From Selaginella moellendorffii (lineage: Eukaryota; Streptophyta; Lycopodiopsida; Selaginellales; Selaginellaceae): a stretch of 64,000 nt of DNA. The DNA is taken from assembly GCF_000143415.4 (NCBI RefSeq), contig NW_003314348.1, forward strand, positions 310,422-374,421, in the 5' to 3' direction. The position numbers were made by a program, and so were the translations under genes. The notes below the pieces were generated by a model. That model ran no database searches. It saw only the letters and a list, made by a program, of their open reading frames with translations, and was not told the DNA's origin. Below, piece after piece: positions 9,436 to 22,200 of this stretch. Each line of letters opens with the position of its first letter. The first letter of the stretch is position 1.

Positions 9436-11846
9436 ACTTGGTATCAGAGCTGTTCCTTAGTTTGACTTTTATTGGTGCTCAAGTATATCACCATTGATAT
9501 TGGCATCGGAAGGTCCTAGGAGTGGGCCTATCCTTGAGGAGTAGCATGTCGAGAAGACATGGCTCTCCACTCAAGTTCATGTGTGAACTTGGGTGCGATG
9601 TGGTGGATAGAAAAGAGGCCAGTAAGGGAACGACTTTAGGATCTTGGGAATAGTATAAGGGTTTCCTTAGAGAGTTAAGGATGTGATCCAGATGAGTGTT
9701 TGACGTAGCCAATTGGTTAATATAGTTGTGGTAAACAACTATAGTTGGGATCACGAGAAAGATAGAGACTCCAAAGCAATAAAGGAGTCACAAGATTATC
9801 CTCATATAATTGAGGTTGGTGCTCATGAATGTGAGACCAGAAGTAATGACCGCGGGAGGTCAAATACGGAAAAAGACATGAGTCCTTGAAATGGTAGCTG
9901 GGGCTACCTCTAATAAATGCTGGAACAACCCAAAGTGTTAGGGGTGTACTTAAAGGATGAGTTGGTATTCTCATCACATGGACAAGTGGTCCTAAAGGGC
10001 AAAAAGTTGCCCCAAGAGAACAAATCAAGTGTCGAAGTAACACTTGCGAAGATGGTCCTTGTGAGTAGGACTTGAATACAAGAAGTTGTATTTCAGTGAG
10101 TTGGCACCTCAAAGATAAGAACTCATGGGTCGTTGGATGACAAAGTCCAAAAAGCTAGATGACTCAAATAGAGTCAAGGAATAATCCTAAAGGATTGATG
10201 GAAGCATTTAGACTAAGGTGTGTTGTACCCCACGAAGGATAGGGGGGATCATAGGATCCAAAGATGAGAACAAAGGGTATCTCATCGATGGCAGAATGGG
10301 TCGTGGGAAAGGTGTTCCCCAAAAAAAAAAGCAACTTTGGCATAGAGTTGTGTGTGAACACTTTGGTGTAGTGCTAACTGATAGTGGGCATGAAAAATGA
10401 CTGCTTTGGTCTTGGCAAAGACCTAGACACAAGTAAGAAGTGTCATAGAGGTAGGTTTGTGGAGCCGTTGGTGTAGAGACACCAAATGTGCCAAAGTGAA
10501 ATACCTTGAGGTTATGTTAATGGGTTCATGGGAACCCCTTGCCAAGGGAATGGCATAGCCTAAGTTAAAAGGCATGTGGTTGAAGTGTAGTGACCCAGAT
10601 AATGATGAAGGTGTGGAAGCACCAAGCAATGAGTTGTAGGACTTGACAACTATGGGGCAACTAAACAAGAGGTACAAGATAATTGGTTAAACGGGTAGAA
10701 AGTAGCTACCCAAGACTTCTTAATGGCATAAGGAAGTTAGATATACCCTTACGGGGGATAAATTGCTTATGTTGCGATATAGTGAGTCAATGTCAAAAAA
10801 GGAAATGCTCATTATCAAGGAGACCATCATTGGGACACCCAAACACTCTGGAACACCAAGAGGTGGTGTTTAGTGTCGCGAGGGCAATAAATAAGGCCCA
10901 AGGGACTAAGTCCCTAGCGAATGATGGATAGGAGATGCCATCCAAACGTCCAAGGTTATAGAGACAGGAGGAATCCGTCTACCTGATTTGGACAAAGCCA
11001 AAAGTGGGATTTTGGCAAGGTTAATGATGGGCATATGGAGGCCCATAAGTAGCAACGGTAATCCCAATATGTAGGATTATAAGGTGAGCATGCCCAAATT
11101 GAGGAACCACTCCCTAAGTTATTAGGTAAGTTCATCCCTATGAATACTTGCTAAGGCATGGTAAAATGTGCAAAGCTATCCTCCTAGTCTGGAGAAGAAT
11201 AACTAAAGGAAACATATGGGGCCAAAAGGCAAATAGTATTGGGATAACGATGGTTATGCAAGTTGGGAGTGGAGAATCAAGAGGGTGCTCGAGGATGTTG
11301 TTACTAGCAACTACAGTGCTATGAAGAGTCTAAAATGTGAAATTATCCGTGTTAGACCATATGGTGAGTAAGGAGTTTGCCAAGGAGAAGTCTTGCAAGC
11401 TAAGGAACAGAGTTCCTTAAAGGTTCTCGAAGACAATTCTAAGTAGATAAGTACCTAGAAAGCCAAGTGTAAATGGTTCTTAGAGCGCGCGAAATCAGAG
11501 TGGCATAGAAGAAGCGTGGTCTTGAAGCTGGCTATGAGGCGAGGCTATCAAGGTTGGGGAAGTAGTTCCCAAGTGTTCAAAGAAAGGGCTTTGAACAAAA
11601 GTCGATGGTTAAGGACTTTCACGCTTATGCATGAACCATGTTACGATGGCCGAATGAGTTGTTAAGCGAGGTTGGCGAGTCAGGGGAACAAATCCCCTAA
11701 TTGAAGGTGCTAACTTCAAAAGGGGTGGCCCATGGGGCCGAGCATGGAAGAGTCCATGCATGATCATAGACTTGTCAAGCAAAAGGACTTGGCAGTGTAG
11801 AGGAACTAGGTTCCTAAGCTGTGATCTATAGCGCACTTTAAGTATA
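9436..11846 (+). mobile_element. Non-coding interior of a LARD-like LTR retrotransposon
   Basis: 2.4 kb between LTR copy 1 and LTR copy 2. It starts with a tRNA-iMet-type primer binding site and has no open frame with recognisable gag or pol motifs on either strand. The last about 970 bp match 4922-5913. Long LTRs, a large non-coding interior and a standard primer site are the hallmarks of LARD-type non-autonomous elements that borrow proteins from a relative. The likely donor is the gypsy family at 1-4921, whose LTR is homologous (inference). Confidence 0.65.
9439..9450 (+). promoter_or_regulatory. Primer binding site, tRNA-iMet type
   Basis: TGGTATCAGAGC lies three bases after the LTR end and is the standard plant retrotransposon primer site complementary to the 3' end of initiator tRNA-Met. 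It fixes the 3' boundary of LTR copy 1 and the orientation of the element. Confidence 0.88.
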
Positions 11847-14800
11847 AGTTGGTGCACCAGTGTGGGGAGTCACGCCAAACATCCTGTGCAATGCCATTTG
11901 TAGATGCATATACAGATGTTGGGTTTGAGTCCCGACCCTCTAGTGCTTGGGTTCGAGTCCCAAATCACTAGGGCATGGTGATGGTTTGGAATATTAGGAT
12001 ACTCATATTTCGGTAGTCATGGACTCTCAGTGAGGAGATTGGTTTAGGCACACCGCCAAGCGAGGGATGCCTCGGAGTTGTGATGCATGGTTAGATTACT
12101 TAGTGTGGCTCGGCATATCTAACTTGAACACTTTAGTGCGAGTGGCACCAAGGATGTAGTGAGTGAGATGGGGACACCTAATCTTAGTTGCTATAAACCC
12201 TTTGCCGTAAGGGCTGGCTTGGGTGCACCACCAAGTGTGGGGGATGCCCCTAAAGTCATGGTGAACAACTTAAAAGTCTAGAAGACTTAGTACCTATTGG
12301 CAAATTTGTTAAGGTGCCAAGGTTAGATCACTAGGTGATCTTATGGCCAAAACAAAGACAAAGTCCTTGTGAGGTTAGGGGATAAAGTTCCAAGTTCAAA
12401 GTGTTAATTGGAACTATTGATGATGGTGTGGCTTGGTCAAAGTGACCAAGTGGGAAGGACACCTAAGGGAAATGAAATATGTCAATGCGATGGCATAGTG
12501 AGTCCGAGGAAAGTAGTCTCTATAAGAGACTCATGGGAGGGTCACAAAGTTAGGCCGTGGATAAAGCCCATAGTAGAAGATGCTAAAGAGACGTATTAGG
12601 GGTGAACACCCTCCGGACTTGGCAAAGGAGAGTCTTTGCTATGGAACCAAAATGATACCTCAAAAATGGAGGTAGCGATCCTATGTTGCTGGGCACAACA
12701 ATCAAGGATAGGAGAAAAAGACTAGTGGCTAAGAAAAGAACTATGGGAATCATGGGAAAGAATCCAAAATGCAAAGTTATGCCAAGAACACTATTGTTTT
12801 GGGTGCTAACGAATTGTGGGAAAGGCAATGTGTTTCCAAGGATGGATTCCCAATTGCTCCGATTTGACGAAAGTGGAAGCTCCAAAGGCAGGGAGCAGTA
12901 AAGTAGCCAAATGATAGGGACATGAACAGCCCTATCATGAATTAATATAATTGGAACTTAGTGCCAAAGGTCACACAAAATGGGAAAGATGATGACGGTG
13001 CCCTCAAATAGAGAACTTCCAAAGATGGGAAGTGGAGTTGCGTAATATGTGCAATACAAGGTGTCAAAGACACTTAGGAAATTGACTTTGACAAGTCAAA
13101 TTTAAAAGTTCCAGAGTGCAAGTTTATATCAATAGGAACTAAGGCTACTCAGGAGTGAGTAGTGGGATTGAGATAGAGGAGTTGCCTCTAACAGGTTTAG
13201 CAAGCACTAAACCAATTAAATGGAAAGAACCACCATAGGTGGTCGATCAAATCTCTACATCATAGAGGCTATGCACCTTAGAGGATGGGGAAGGCATGGT
13301 GAGTCTTTGGTGTTATACCATTGACGAATATTGGCTAGGTGCTAAGGATGGAAAGGGTAATACATGTTGGTGTTACTTTATAAAAATGGTTTACCGTTCG
13401 ATGAGGACATCGAAATTCGTCTATGGGTGGTGGAGTTGTGAGACACAAAATCCCTAGGCCCCAAAGTGGAGCCGAAAGGGTGCCACGTGGTAGTGGCCGA
13501 AGGGAAAGCAAAACGAGCGTAACACATTTGGACTAAAAGCTCTGACTTGAAAAGGTCGAGAGTGGGAGTGGAACTCCCAACGAAGTGCTCGAGGAACAAG
13601 CACGAGGCAAGCCATGAGTGAGTCTCTAGAAAAGGGGACACAAGAGGACCAAAACATGACATGTGGAAGTGTCCAAGATGGAGTCTGAGGTGGAGTTTGA
13701 GATGGAGTCTGAGGTGGAGTCCAAGGTGGACCCGAGATGGACCCAAGATGGACCCGAGATTGAGTCCGAGATGGACCTGAGATGGACCCAAGATGGAGTC
13801 TGAGATAGACCCCAGATGGAGTCCGAGATGGACCCGAGATGGAGTCCGAGATGGAGTCCGAGATGGACCCGAGATGGAGTCCGAGATGGAGTTCGAGATG
13901 GACTGAGATGGAGTCTGAGGTGGAGTCCGAGATGGACCCGAAATGGAATCCGAGATGGAGTCTGAGAAGGACCCGAGATGAAGTCTGAAGTCGAGATCGA
14001 GACCAAGATTGAGACCGGGACCAAGACCGAGACCGGGACCGAGACTAAGACCGAGTTCAAGTCTGAGTCCGAGTCCGAGTCCAAGTCTGAGTTCGAGTCC
14101 GAGTCCGAGTCCGAGTTCGAGTCTGAGAGGGTGAAAGCCCAAAGTGTTCATCTCCCAGACCCTAGGGGGTTTGGTAAGCTCCAAATGTATAGTGAGGGGG
14201 AGGACTGCAGTGGAGCCAGTTTGGCCAGGAAAGGCCAGTTTGGCCCAGAAAGGCTATACCCAGTGTTGGGTGATGAGCTGCCCACTGGGAAGTCCAAGAC
14301 TAGAGTGAACTCAAACCGACAAGTGGGGTAGCTTGGTGAAGTGTTCAAGAGCCAGCTCTAATTCCCCCGGGAGATCAACTAGCCGATGCTCCCAGTCCAA
14401 GTGTGGGTGGCACTACCTACTTGGATACTTGGCGTGGCTCAATGGAACCTCGCTCTAAGCCCATGGCTAGAGCACCTAAAGGCGGAAGGTGGAGAGAGTA
14501 CCCATGAGGCCCGCATAGGGCCACAGTGTTCCAAAATGTTGTCCCAAGGTCCCAGACTAGAAAAGGAAGAGAAGCCGTTCTATAGTGTAGAGACCAAGGA
14601 TATGGTCATGTGAGGAGGAAGTCCCAAAGGATCGTGGGACTTAGTGGTCGGGCCTATGGGCCTTGATCTAGTGGCAGTGTTGGCGAACACGACCATGGGC
14701 AAAAAGGGACTTGGTGGGGACCGGAAAGGGGATATTGGGGAAGGCTATTCCCCATGTTTATGGGCATCCTAAGGATGCTAAGAAGTGGATTTAGGATGAT

Positions 14801-15121
14801 CACTCATGGACGGATGGCCTAGTCCTTGAGAGACGGGACTGTGATATAGATGGTGTCAGACCACCGATGTAACCAAGGTGAAGGGGCATGGCCTTAGCAT
14901 AACGGGCTGATATGTCGGTGGTACCTTGGGGTGTCGGTCATGGGATCGGACATGTGGAGCATTTGGACCAAGTGCAAAGGTTGAGTGGCGGGGATGCCAT
15001 TCTCGGGGCTAGCAAGCCCAAGTCCAAAATAGGACTTACGGAGGTTGTGAGTGAGACTCCTCCAAATGGTCGGAGGTGTGGTTATGTGATTAAAGTAGAA
15101 TGGAAAAATTAGTCGCTTACA
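11847..15121 (+). repeat. LARD-like LTR copy 2 (3' LTR), 3.3 kb
   Basis: The most complete copy. It starts AGTTGGTGCACC (aligned with TGTTGG of copy 1) and ends CTTACA. Contents in order: two B-box-like motifs (about 11925-11965), two related sub-blocks each ending with a CACCGCCAAG-type sequence (12047-12062 and 12226-12240), the site where copy 1 took the LINE, a broken version of the 93-codon frame (12683-12901), a TTCGATGAGGACATCGAA inverted repeat near 13397, and the tandem tract 13676-14128. Confidence 0.7.
13676..14128 (+). repeat. GAGATGGAGTCC tandem tract in LTR copy 2
   Basis: About 450 bp of imperfect 12- and 6-bp units (GAGATGGAGTCC, GAGATGGACCC, GAGACCGAGACC, GAGTCCGAGTCC). The longest version in the window. 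Confidence 0.87.
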
Positions 15122-18023
15122 ATTGCTTAGTGTAGCTCGACATATCTAACTTGAACACTTGGTGCAAGTGGCACCAAGGACGTGGTGAATGAGATGGGGA
15201 CACTCAGTCTCAGTTGCTATAGATCCTTAGCCAGAAGGGCTAGCTTGGGTGCACTGCGAAGTGTGGGGGATGCCCCTGGGGTCATGGTGAACAACTTAAA
15301 AGTCTGGAAGACCTAATGCCTATTGACAAACCTGTTAAGGTGCCAAGGTGTGATCACTAGGTGATCTTATGGCTAAAACAAGGACAAAGTCCTTGTGAGG
15401 TTAAAGGATAAAGTTCCTAGTTCAAAATGTTAATTTGAACTATTGATGATGGTGTGGCTTGGTCAAGGTGACCAAGTGGGAAGAACACCTAAAGGAAATC
15501 ATTTGTGACTATGGGGATTTCATAGTGAGTCCGAAGAAAAAGTATTTTCTATATAAGAGACCCATGGGAGGGTCATAAAGTTGGGCCAAGGATAAAGCCC
15601 ACAATAGAAAATCCTAAAGAGACGTATTAGGGGTGAACACCTTCTGGACTTCTAGATACCTCGAGAATGAAGGTAGTGATACAATGTTGCTAGGTGCAAC
15701 AATCAAGGATAGGAGCAAAAGACTAGTGGCTAAAAAAAGAGCCATGGGAATCATGGGAAAGAATCCAAAATGCAAAGTTATGCCAAGAACACTATTGTTT
15801 TGGGTGCTAACGAATTATGGGAAAAGCAATGTGTTTCCAAGGATGGATTCCCAATTGTTCCGATTTGGCGAAAGTGGAAGTTCCAAGGTAGGGAGCAATA
15901 AAGTAGCCAAATGATAGGGACGTGGATAGCCCTAACACGAATTAGGATAATTGGAACTTGGTGCTAGAGGTTGCACAAAATGGAAAGAGGATGATGGGGC
16001 TGTCAAATAGAGAACTTCCAAAGATGGGGAAGTCAAATTGCACAATATGTGCAATGCAAGGTGTCAGAAACACTTAGGAAATTGACTTTGACAAGTCAAA
16101 TTTAAAAGTTCCAAAGTGCAAGTTTATATCAATGGGAATTGAGGCTACTTAGGAGTGAGTAATGGGATTAAGATAGAGGAGGTGCCTCTAACGAGTTTAG
16201 CAAAAACTAAACCAATGAAAGGGAAAGAACCACCATAGGTGGTCGATCAAATCTCTATGTCATAGAGGCTATGTGCCTTAGAGGATGGGGAAGGCATGGT
16301 GAGCCTTCAGTGTTATACCATTGACGAATATTGGTTAGGTGCTAAGGATGGAAAGGGTAATACATGCTGGTGTTACTTTATAAAAATGGTTTACCGTTCG
16401 ATGAGGACATCGAACTTCGTCTATGGGTGGTGGAGTTGTGAGATATAAATCCCTAAGCCCCAAAGTGGAGCCAAAAGGGTGCCACGTGGTAGTGGCCGAA
16501 GCAAACACGTTTGGACTAAAAGCTCCGACTTGAAAAGTCGAGAGCGGGAGTGGAACTCCCAATGAAATGCTCAAGGAACAAGCATAAAACGAGCAATAAG
16601 TGAGTCTCTAGAAAAGGGACACAAGAGGACCAACACATGACAAGTGGAGGAGTCTGAGATGGACCCAAGATGGACCCGAGATAGAGTCTGAGATGGAATC
16701 CGAGATGGACTGAGATGGAGTCCGAGATGGACCTGAGATGGACCCGAGATGGAGTCCGAGATGGACCCAAGATGGAGTCCGAGATGGACCCGAGATGGAG
16801 TCCGAGATGGAGTCCGAGATGGAGTCCAAGATGGACCAAGATGGAGTCTGAGATGGAGTCCGAGATGGACCCGAAATGGAATCCGAGATGGAGTCCGAGA
16901 AGAACCTGAGATGGAGTCCGAAGTCGAGACCAAGACCAAGACCGAGACTGGGAGTGAGACCGAGACCGAGGATGAGGCCGAGCCCAAGCCCGAGTCCGAG
17001 TCCGAGTCTGAGTCCAAGTTCGAGTCTGAGAGGGTGAAAGCCCAAAGCGTTCACCCAGACCCTAGGGGGTTTGGTGAGCTCCAAAACTATAGTAGAGGGA
17101 GGACTGTAGTGGAGCCAGTTTGGCCAGGAAAGGCCAGTTTGGCCCAGGAAGGCTGTGCCCAGGTGTTGGGTGATGGGATAACCACTGGGAGGTCCAAGGC
17201 TAAAGTGAATACGGACTGTCAAGCGAGGTAGCTTGGTGAAGTGTTCAAGAGCCGGCTCTAGTTCCCCAAGAGATCGAATGGTCGATGCTCCCAGTCCAAG
17301 TGTGGGTGGCACTACTTACTTGGATACCTGGCGTGGCTCAACGGAACCTCGCTTTAAGCCTATGGCTAGAGCACCAAAAGGCAGAAGGTGGGGAGAGTAC
17401 CCATGAGGCTTGCGTAAGGCCATGGTGTTCCGAAATGTTGTCCCAAAGTCTTAGACTATGGAAAGGAAGAGGAGTGGTCCTCTGGTGTAGTGACCAATAA
17501 TACGGTCATGTGGTGAGGAAGTCCTAGAGGACAGTGGGACTTAGTGGTCGGGCCTATGGGCCATGTCCCAGTGGCAATGTTGGCAAACACGACCATGAGT
17601 AGAAAAGAGACTTGGTAGGGACTGTAAAAGGGATATTGGGGAAGGCTGTTGCCCATGTCTGTGGGCATCTTAAAGATGCTAAGGAGTGGATCTTGGATGG
17701 TCACTTCTGGATGGATGGCCCAGTCCTTGAGAGATAGGACTGCGATGTAGGTAGTGTTGGACCACCGGTGTGACCAAGGTGAAGGGGCATGGCCTTAGCG
17801 TAACAGGCTAGTATGTTGGTGGTACTTTGGGGTGTCGGTCTTAGGATCGAGCACATGGAGCACTTGGACTAAGTGCAAGGGATGAGTGGCATGGATGCCA
17901 TTTTTGGGGCTAGCAAGTCCCAAGTCCTGAATTGGACTTAAGGAGATTGTGAATGAGACTCCTTCAAATGGTCGAAGGTGTGGTTAAATGACTAAAGTAG
18001 AATGAAAAATTTAGTCACTTACA
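15122..18023 (+). repeat. Truncated third LARD-like LTR, directly abutting copy 2
   Basis: The sequence right after the CTTACA end of copy 2 matches copy 2 from about 12095 and copy 1 from about 6155, and then runs colinear to another CTTACA end at 18023. It therefore lacks the first about 250 bp of the LTR. It contains an intact 93-codon frame (15633-15914) and a tandem tract (16648-17031). Direct abutment suggests unequal recombination or insertion into the array; sequence after 18023 is unrelated. Confidence 0.65.
16648..17031 (+). repeat. GAGATGGAGTCC tandem tract in LTR copy 3
   Basis: About 380 bp of the same imperfect units, with the same left-to-right drift from GAGATGGAGTCC to GAGTCCGAGTCC as in the other copies. 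Confidence 0.86.
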
Positions 18024-18429
18024 GTCAGCTGCTCGACATTCGGAATGGTCAGGACCAACTTTGGCCTAGACTAACTGGAATTATAGATTAGCAAAGAATC
18101 CAAACTCATTCAATGAGAGCCCAAAAGATCAAGGTGCCTTTTCTCTTTTTTCTTCTCTAGAGTTAGAGAGACTAACTAGTTTCATTAGATTGCAAGTCAA
18201 AAAACATTAATAGGTAGTGTGGTCCACTTTTCTTGATGCCTTCCTCTCTTTAACTAACTTACTCAGCTTGCCCCCTCTACTTTTCTTCTTTGGAGATATT
18301 AAGACTAACCAGATTGCAGGCCACAACCTTGCCAGTAGATGCTACTGTAGATATCCATTCCCTACAACAAGAGAAATGTGTTACAAAGCAAGTAGTCTCC
18401 ACTAAAATTCCTAGAAATCAAGGCAAGCT

Positions 18430-18612
18430 TTCTCTATTCTTCTAAAAGGATTTCTTGTAATGTGATTCCTTTGCATGTCTACCTGTGAGAACTCCAATGC
18501 GTGCATTCAAAGAGACCTCAATGCTGGACAGCTCTTTCTTCCAGAGTGAAGCCAAGATATGATACTCTACTTTGTTGGTGCTTGTTGTTTGCCTCTTCCT
18601 AGTCTTAATACC
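18430..18612 (-). pseudogene. Relic of a Ty1/copia RNase H domain
   Basis: On the minus strand one frame reads a QTTSTNKVEYHILA-like stretch followed by WKKEL, matching the copia RNase H motif in which SS-x-EAEY is followed by a Trp-containing helix. A later DMQRNHITRNPF-like stretch resembles the next motif (DNQSAIxxAxNP). Stops and frame breaks are frequent. 18024-18430 and 18612-18840 may hold more of it but nothing can be read confidently. Confidence 0.4.
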
Positions 18613-18839
18613 AAGGGATGTACCAAGGTTAGAAGCGCAAGAGAACCAAGTGTGTGCTGCTAGAAGCTGTTGTATCTCTTTAATCGATCTCTAAAGAGGA
18701 CAATTACCTGCAGAGAAGAAATGGCAGTAGCAGCACATCTTCTGGATCCACTAGGGAGGAAATCCAGGCAACCAGGTGCAAATATTCTAGTAGTGTTTCT
18801 TCAAATGACTTCCATTCTGGTCCAGCAAACATCGGCTCT

Positions 18840-19285
18840 CCTGTGGCTGGACTCGGAAGTTTTGGCTCTAAGCAACATCTAGAGCAGCCTCCACGATCTC
18901 CCCAGCTTGAACTTTCTGGCGAGCTGGGATTTCTCGCACGACCCCTACAGCAGCTTAAACGGGGTGGGTCATGTAACCATGCTCAGCCTAGTAGAAACTC
19001 TTAGCCCATTGGGAAGCTCACATATGAGGAGCTTGGCTCTCGTCTCAGGCCAATTTTGCATCCCAAACAGCATCGCCAGCCTCAAGGACCTCCAATTCAT
19101 CAGCCTGACCAGCAATTGCCTCTCTGATTCCCTGCCATCGTCCTTCTTCAAGTTGTGCAGCCTCCAAAGCATGGACTTGAGCTTTGACAGGGAGTCCACC
19201 GGAGGAGGTGGCGAAGCTCCCGAATCTCAACACGCTGATGCTCTTGCACAACTCCATGTCAGGTGTGCTGCCTGAAACGAACAAG
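18840..19285 (+). pseudogene. Leucine-rich-repeat protein pseudogene, 5' half
   Basis: The translation starts with a DSEVLALSNI / SLNFLASWDFSHDP stretch typical of the N-terminal cap of plant LRR receptor-like proteins. Repeats then read IPNSIASLKDLQFISLTSN, SLPSSFFKLCSLQSMDLSF and, after a frameshift near 19195, KLPNLNTLMLLHNSMSGVLP. A stop lies near 18881. The coding sequence is then cut by a gypsy insertion and continues at 22478. No kinase domain is seen. Confidence 0.7.
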
Positions 19286-22200
19286 AGAGTGAACCCTAGG
19301 TCAACTTTCCAACCCTTAAGGCATTACAGCCTTAAATCCCACAGGGCATAGAATATTCTTAAAATATTCCTGTGGTTTGTGTCATTCTCCCCTCCCTCAT
19401 GACCCAGCCACATATGGCAGCCTCAAGAAACTAAACAAGCCTCACATGAAGGGAGTCTAAAGCAATACAGCCATGGAGAAAAGATGTGCAAATGGATCAC
19501 AACAAACGGCCATGAAAGAAAGAAAGCAATACAACTTTCTCAAATAACAATACGGTAAAAGAATGAGAATAGAACAAATGTCTCAAATCATATAGTAATA
19601 TAGCTATAGAACTCAATTCTCCCGTTCTTCAAAAATGTCATCCAAGTCATAACCAAAACTTGGAAGCACTCTCTTCATGTCATCCTCAATTTCCCATGTA
19701 GCTTCGTTCATGGAATAACCATTCCCCTGAACTAACAACTTCCTAATTGTCTTCTAACTTATTTTCACGAATCTTTGAGCAAGAATATTGGCCGGACCAG
19801 CCTTCTCTACATCAATCTCTGGGACTTGGATGATAGACTGATCCACAACATCACTAGAGTGCAAACACACTTTAAGCTTGCTCATATGAAATATTGGATG
19901 AATCTTCGAACTAGTTAGTAAGTCCAAAGTGTATGCAAGATCCCCACACATTATAAAATTGTCCAAGGCCCACAATACCATGGAGACAACTTAGCACTTG
20001 CCACCTCCTTTCAGAGACCGTTGTGCATCCGACAGCTTAAGGAAAACTTTGTCACCAACTTTTTACTCTTGATAATGACAATGCTCATCAGCCAATCCTT
20101 TGTCTCGCTCTTAAGCTTGCCTCATATTTAACTTTGCTAACTCAAGCTTGTCTTGTATATCCTTCAGGAAATCATAAGCACGAGCTATCCGAACCAAAGC
20201 CAATTCAAACTCATAGGAGACCTAGGCTCATAGCCATACATCACCATAAAGGGAGACATGCCAATAACCGATTGATAAGTGCTATAGTGAGAAAACTAAA
20301 GCAAAGGCTAGTACTTTTCCCATACTCCTTGTCGAGTCAAATTTCCCACAAAAGAACAATATATCTTCTAATAGTTGATTCATGTGCTCTATTTGCCCAT
20401 CTGATTATGGATGCTCACCACTACTCATACTCATCTTAGTCTCTAGCTTCTCAAAAACCGTTTGCCAAAACTTGGACATAAACTTGAGATCCCAATCACT
20501 CACAATGTCTCATGGAAAACCATAAAGACTGAATAATCGGTCTAAAAACAAATGAGCAAGTTTAGAAGTTTTTATCATCATCTTCACTAGGAAGAAGTGA
20601 GCCATCTTCATTAAATGATCCACAACAACCCAAATAGCATCATTTCCTCGACAGTTTTGGGCAAACCAGTGATAAAGTCTATTGAGATGTTATCCCACTT
20701 ATTCTTGGGTACACATAAAGGACGATAGAGGCTAGCAAGCTTCTGATGATCAACTTTGACCATCTAACAGGTCAAATAACCACATAAATACTTCTTAACA
20801 TTTGATTTCATTCCAAGCTAAAATAAATGCCTTTTCACCAACATACAATACCCCCACACTTGGCACATCATGATACTCGACTAAAAATTGTTTGATGAGT
20901 TTGTCAACATGAGAAACCACTATACATCCCTTCTTCAATAAGATTTTATCTTATATCTCGAATGATGCAAACTTGTTACCCTTCAAATCTATAGAGGCAT
21001 CCCTCAACAAAACCTTTGTGTGAATATTAATGATAAAGGAGTTAAAGTTAGCAAATTCCTTAAGATTATCCAAGAGATCGCTAGATAGCTTCATGAACGA
21101 AATAAAATTTACCATCTTGGATAATGCATCAGCCACTTTATTATCACCTCCATGCTTGTATCGGATCTTAATAGACATTTCCCGCAGGAACTTTTGCCAA
21201 CAAGCAAGTCGGCCTTGAACATCCACATCCGGAGAGATTGATGATTTGAATCTATATAGAAGTTCAATCCATATAAATAATGTCACCATCCTTTCACAGT
21301 AGCAATTATAATATACAACTTCTTATTGCAATTAGGTTAATTTGCTATGTGGCATCAAACTTGTGGCTCATGAATGCAAGAGAATGCCTAACTTGAAGCA
21401 ATACAACCCTAAAAACACTATCACTCACATCATTGCCTTTAACTTCCATCACAATCACCTTATCATTCATTGACCCTTTCAAAACAATCTTTGCTCTGAT
21501 GTCCAACCTTGTGGCAATGAAAACAATTGCCCTTCGCCTTGTCTTTCTCTTGTTGGTCCAAACGAAGTTTCTTAACCTCGTTACCATTTTCATGTTTCAA
21601 GCCATAATAGAATAATGGCTATTTCTTCCCCGAATATAAAGCATTGGTGAGCTGGTCATCACGTTGACTACCCCATAGACCATCTCATTGACAAGAGTTG
21701 ACTGAGTTGACTGATGGTTTGGGGTGAAAAGATCTAAGCCTTAGTGATAGCATCAGTCAATGTTACTAAAAAATCTTTCCTAACTTTCTATTACACATCT
21801 ACTAAGCTTAATCCTTTGATGAAACATTACACCTTTATCAGCTCATTATAAGTGCCCATGAAACTAAAGCAAAAATTATGGAACTTGCGGGCATACGCAT
21901 CCAAAGACAGTCCCCTACCGAATCTCTAATAATTGGTTCACGAAATCAACCTCTTCAAACTTCTTGACAAACAAAGCATGGAAAACCTTTATCAAATCAA
22001 TCTAAGAAGTTAGCTTCAAATTAACTTTGATATAGTTCTTCCACCATGAATAAACATGGTCTGTAAGCTTCATCACAAAAAAATCAATCTTCATTTTATC
22101 CTCACAAAGATTGTAAGACTAACAACTTTCCCACAATTCCAACCAAAAATCAACCTCTTAACTATCACAAACATCTAGTGATAATTTCCATTTCACGATA

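Noticed and set aside
13378-14184. 268-codon minus-strand open frame, plus similar 100-230-codon frames at 3811-4131, 8192-8662 and 16608-17312
   Set aside because: They run over the 12-bp GAG-rich tandem tracts, which avoid stops in most frames on both strands. Composition is repetitive (Leu-Gly or Ser-Asp runs) and differs between LTR copies.
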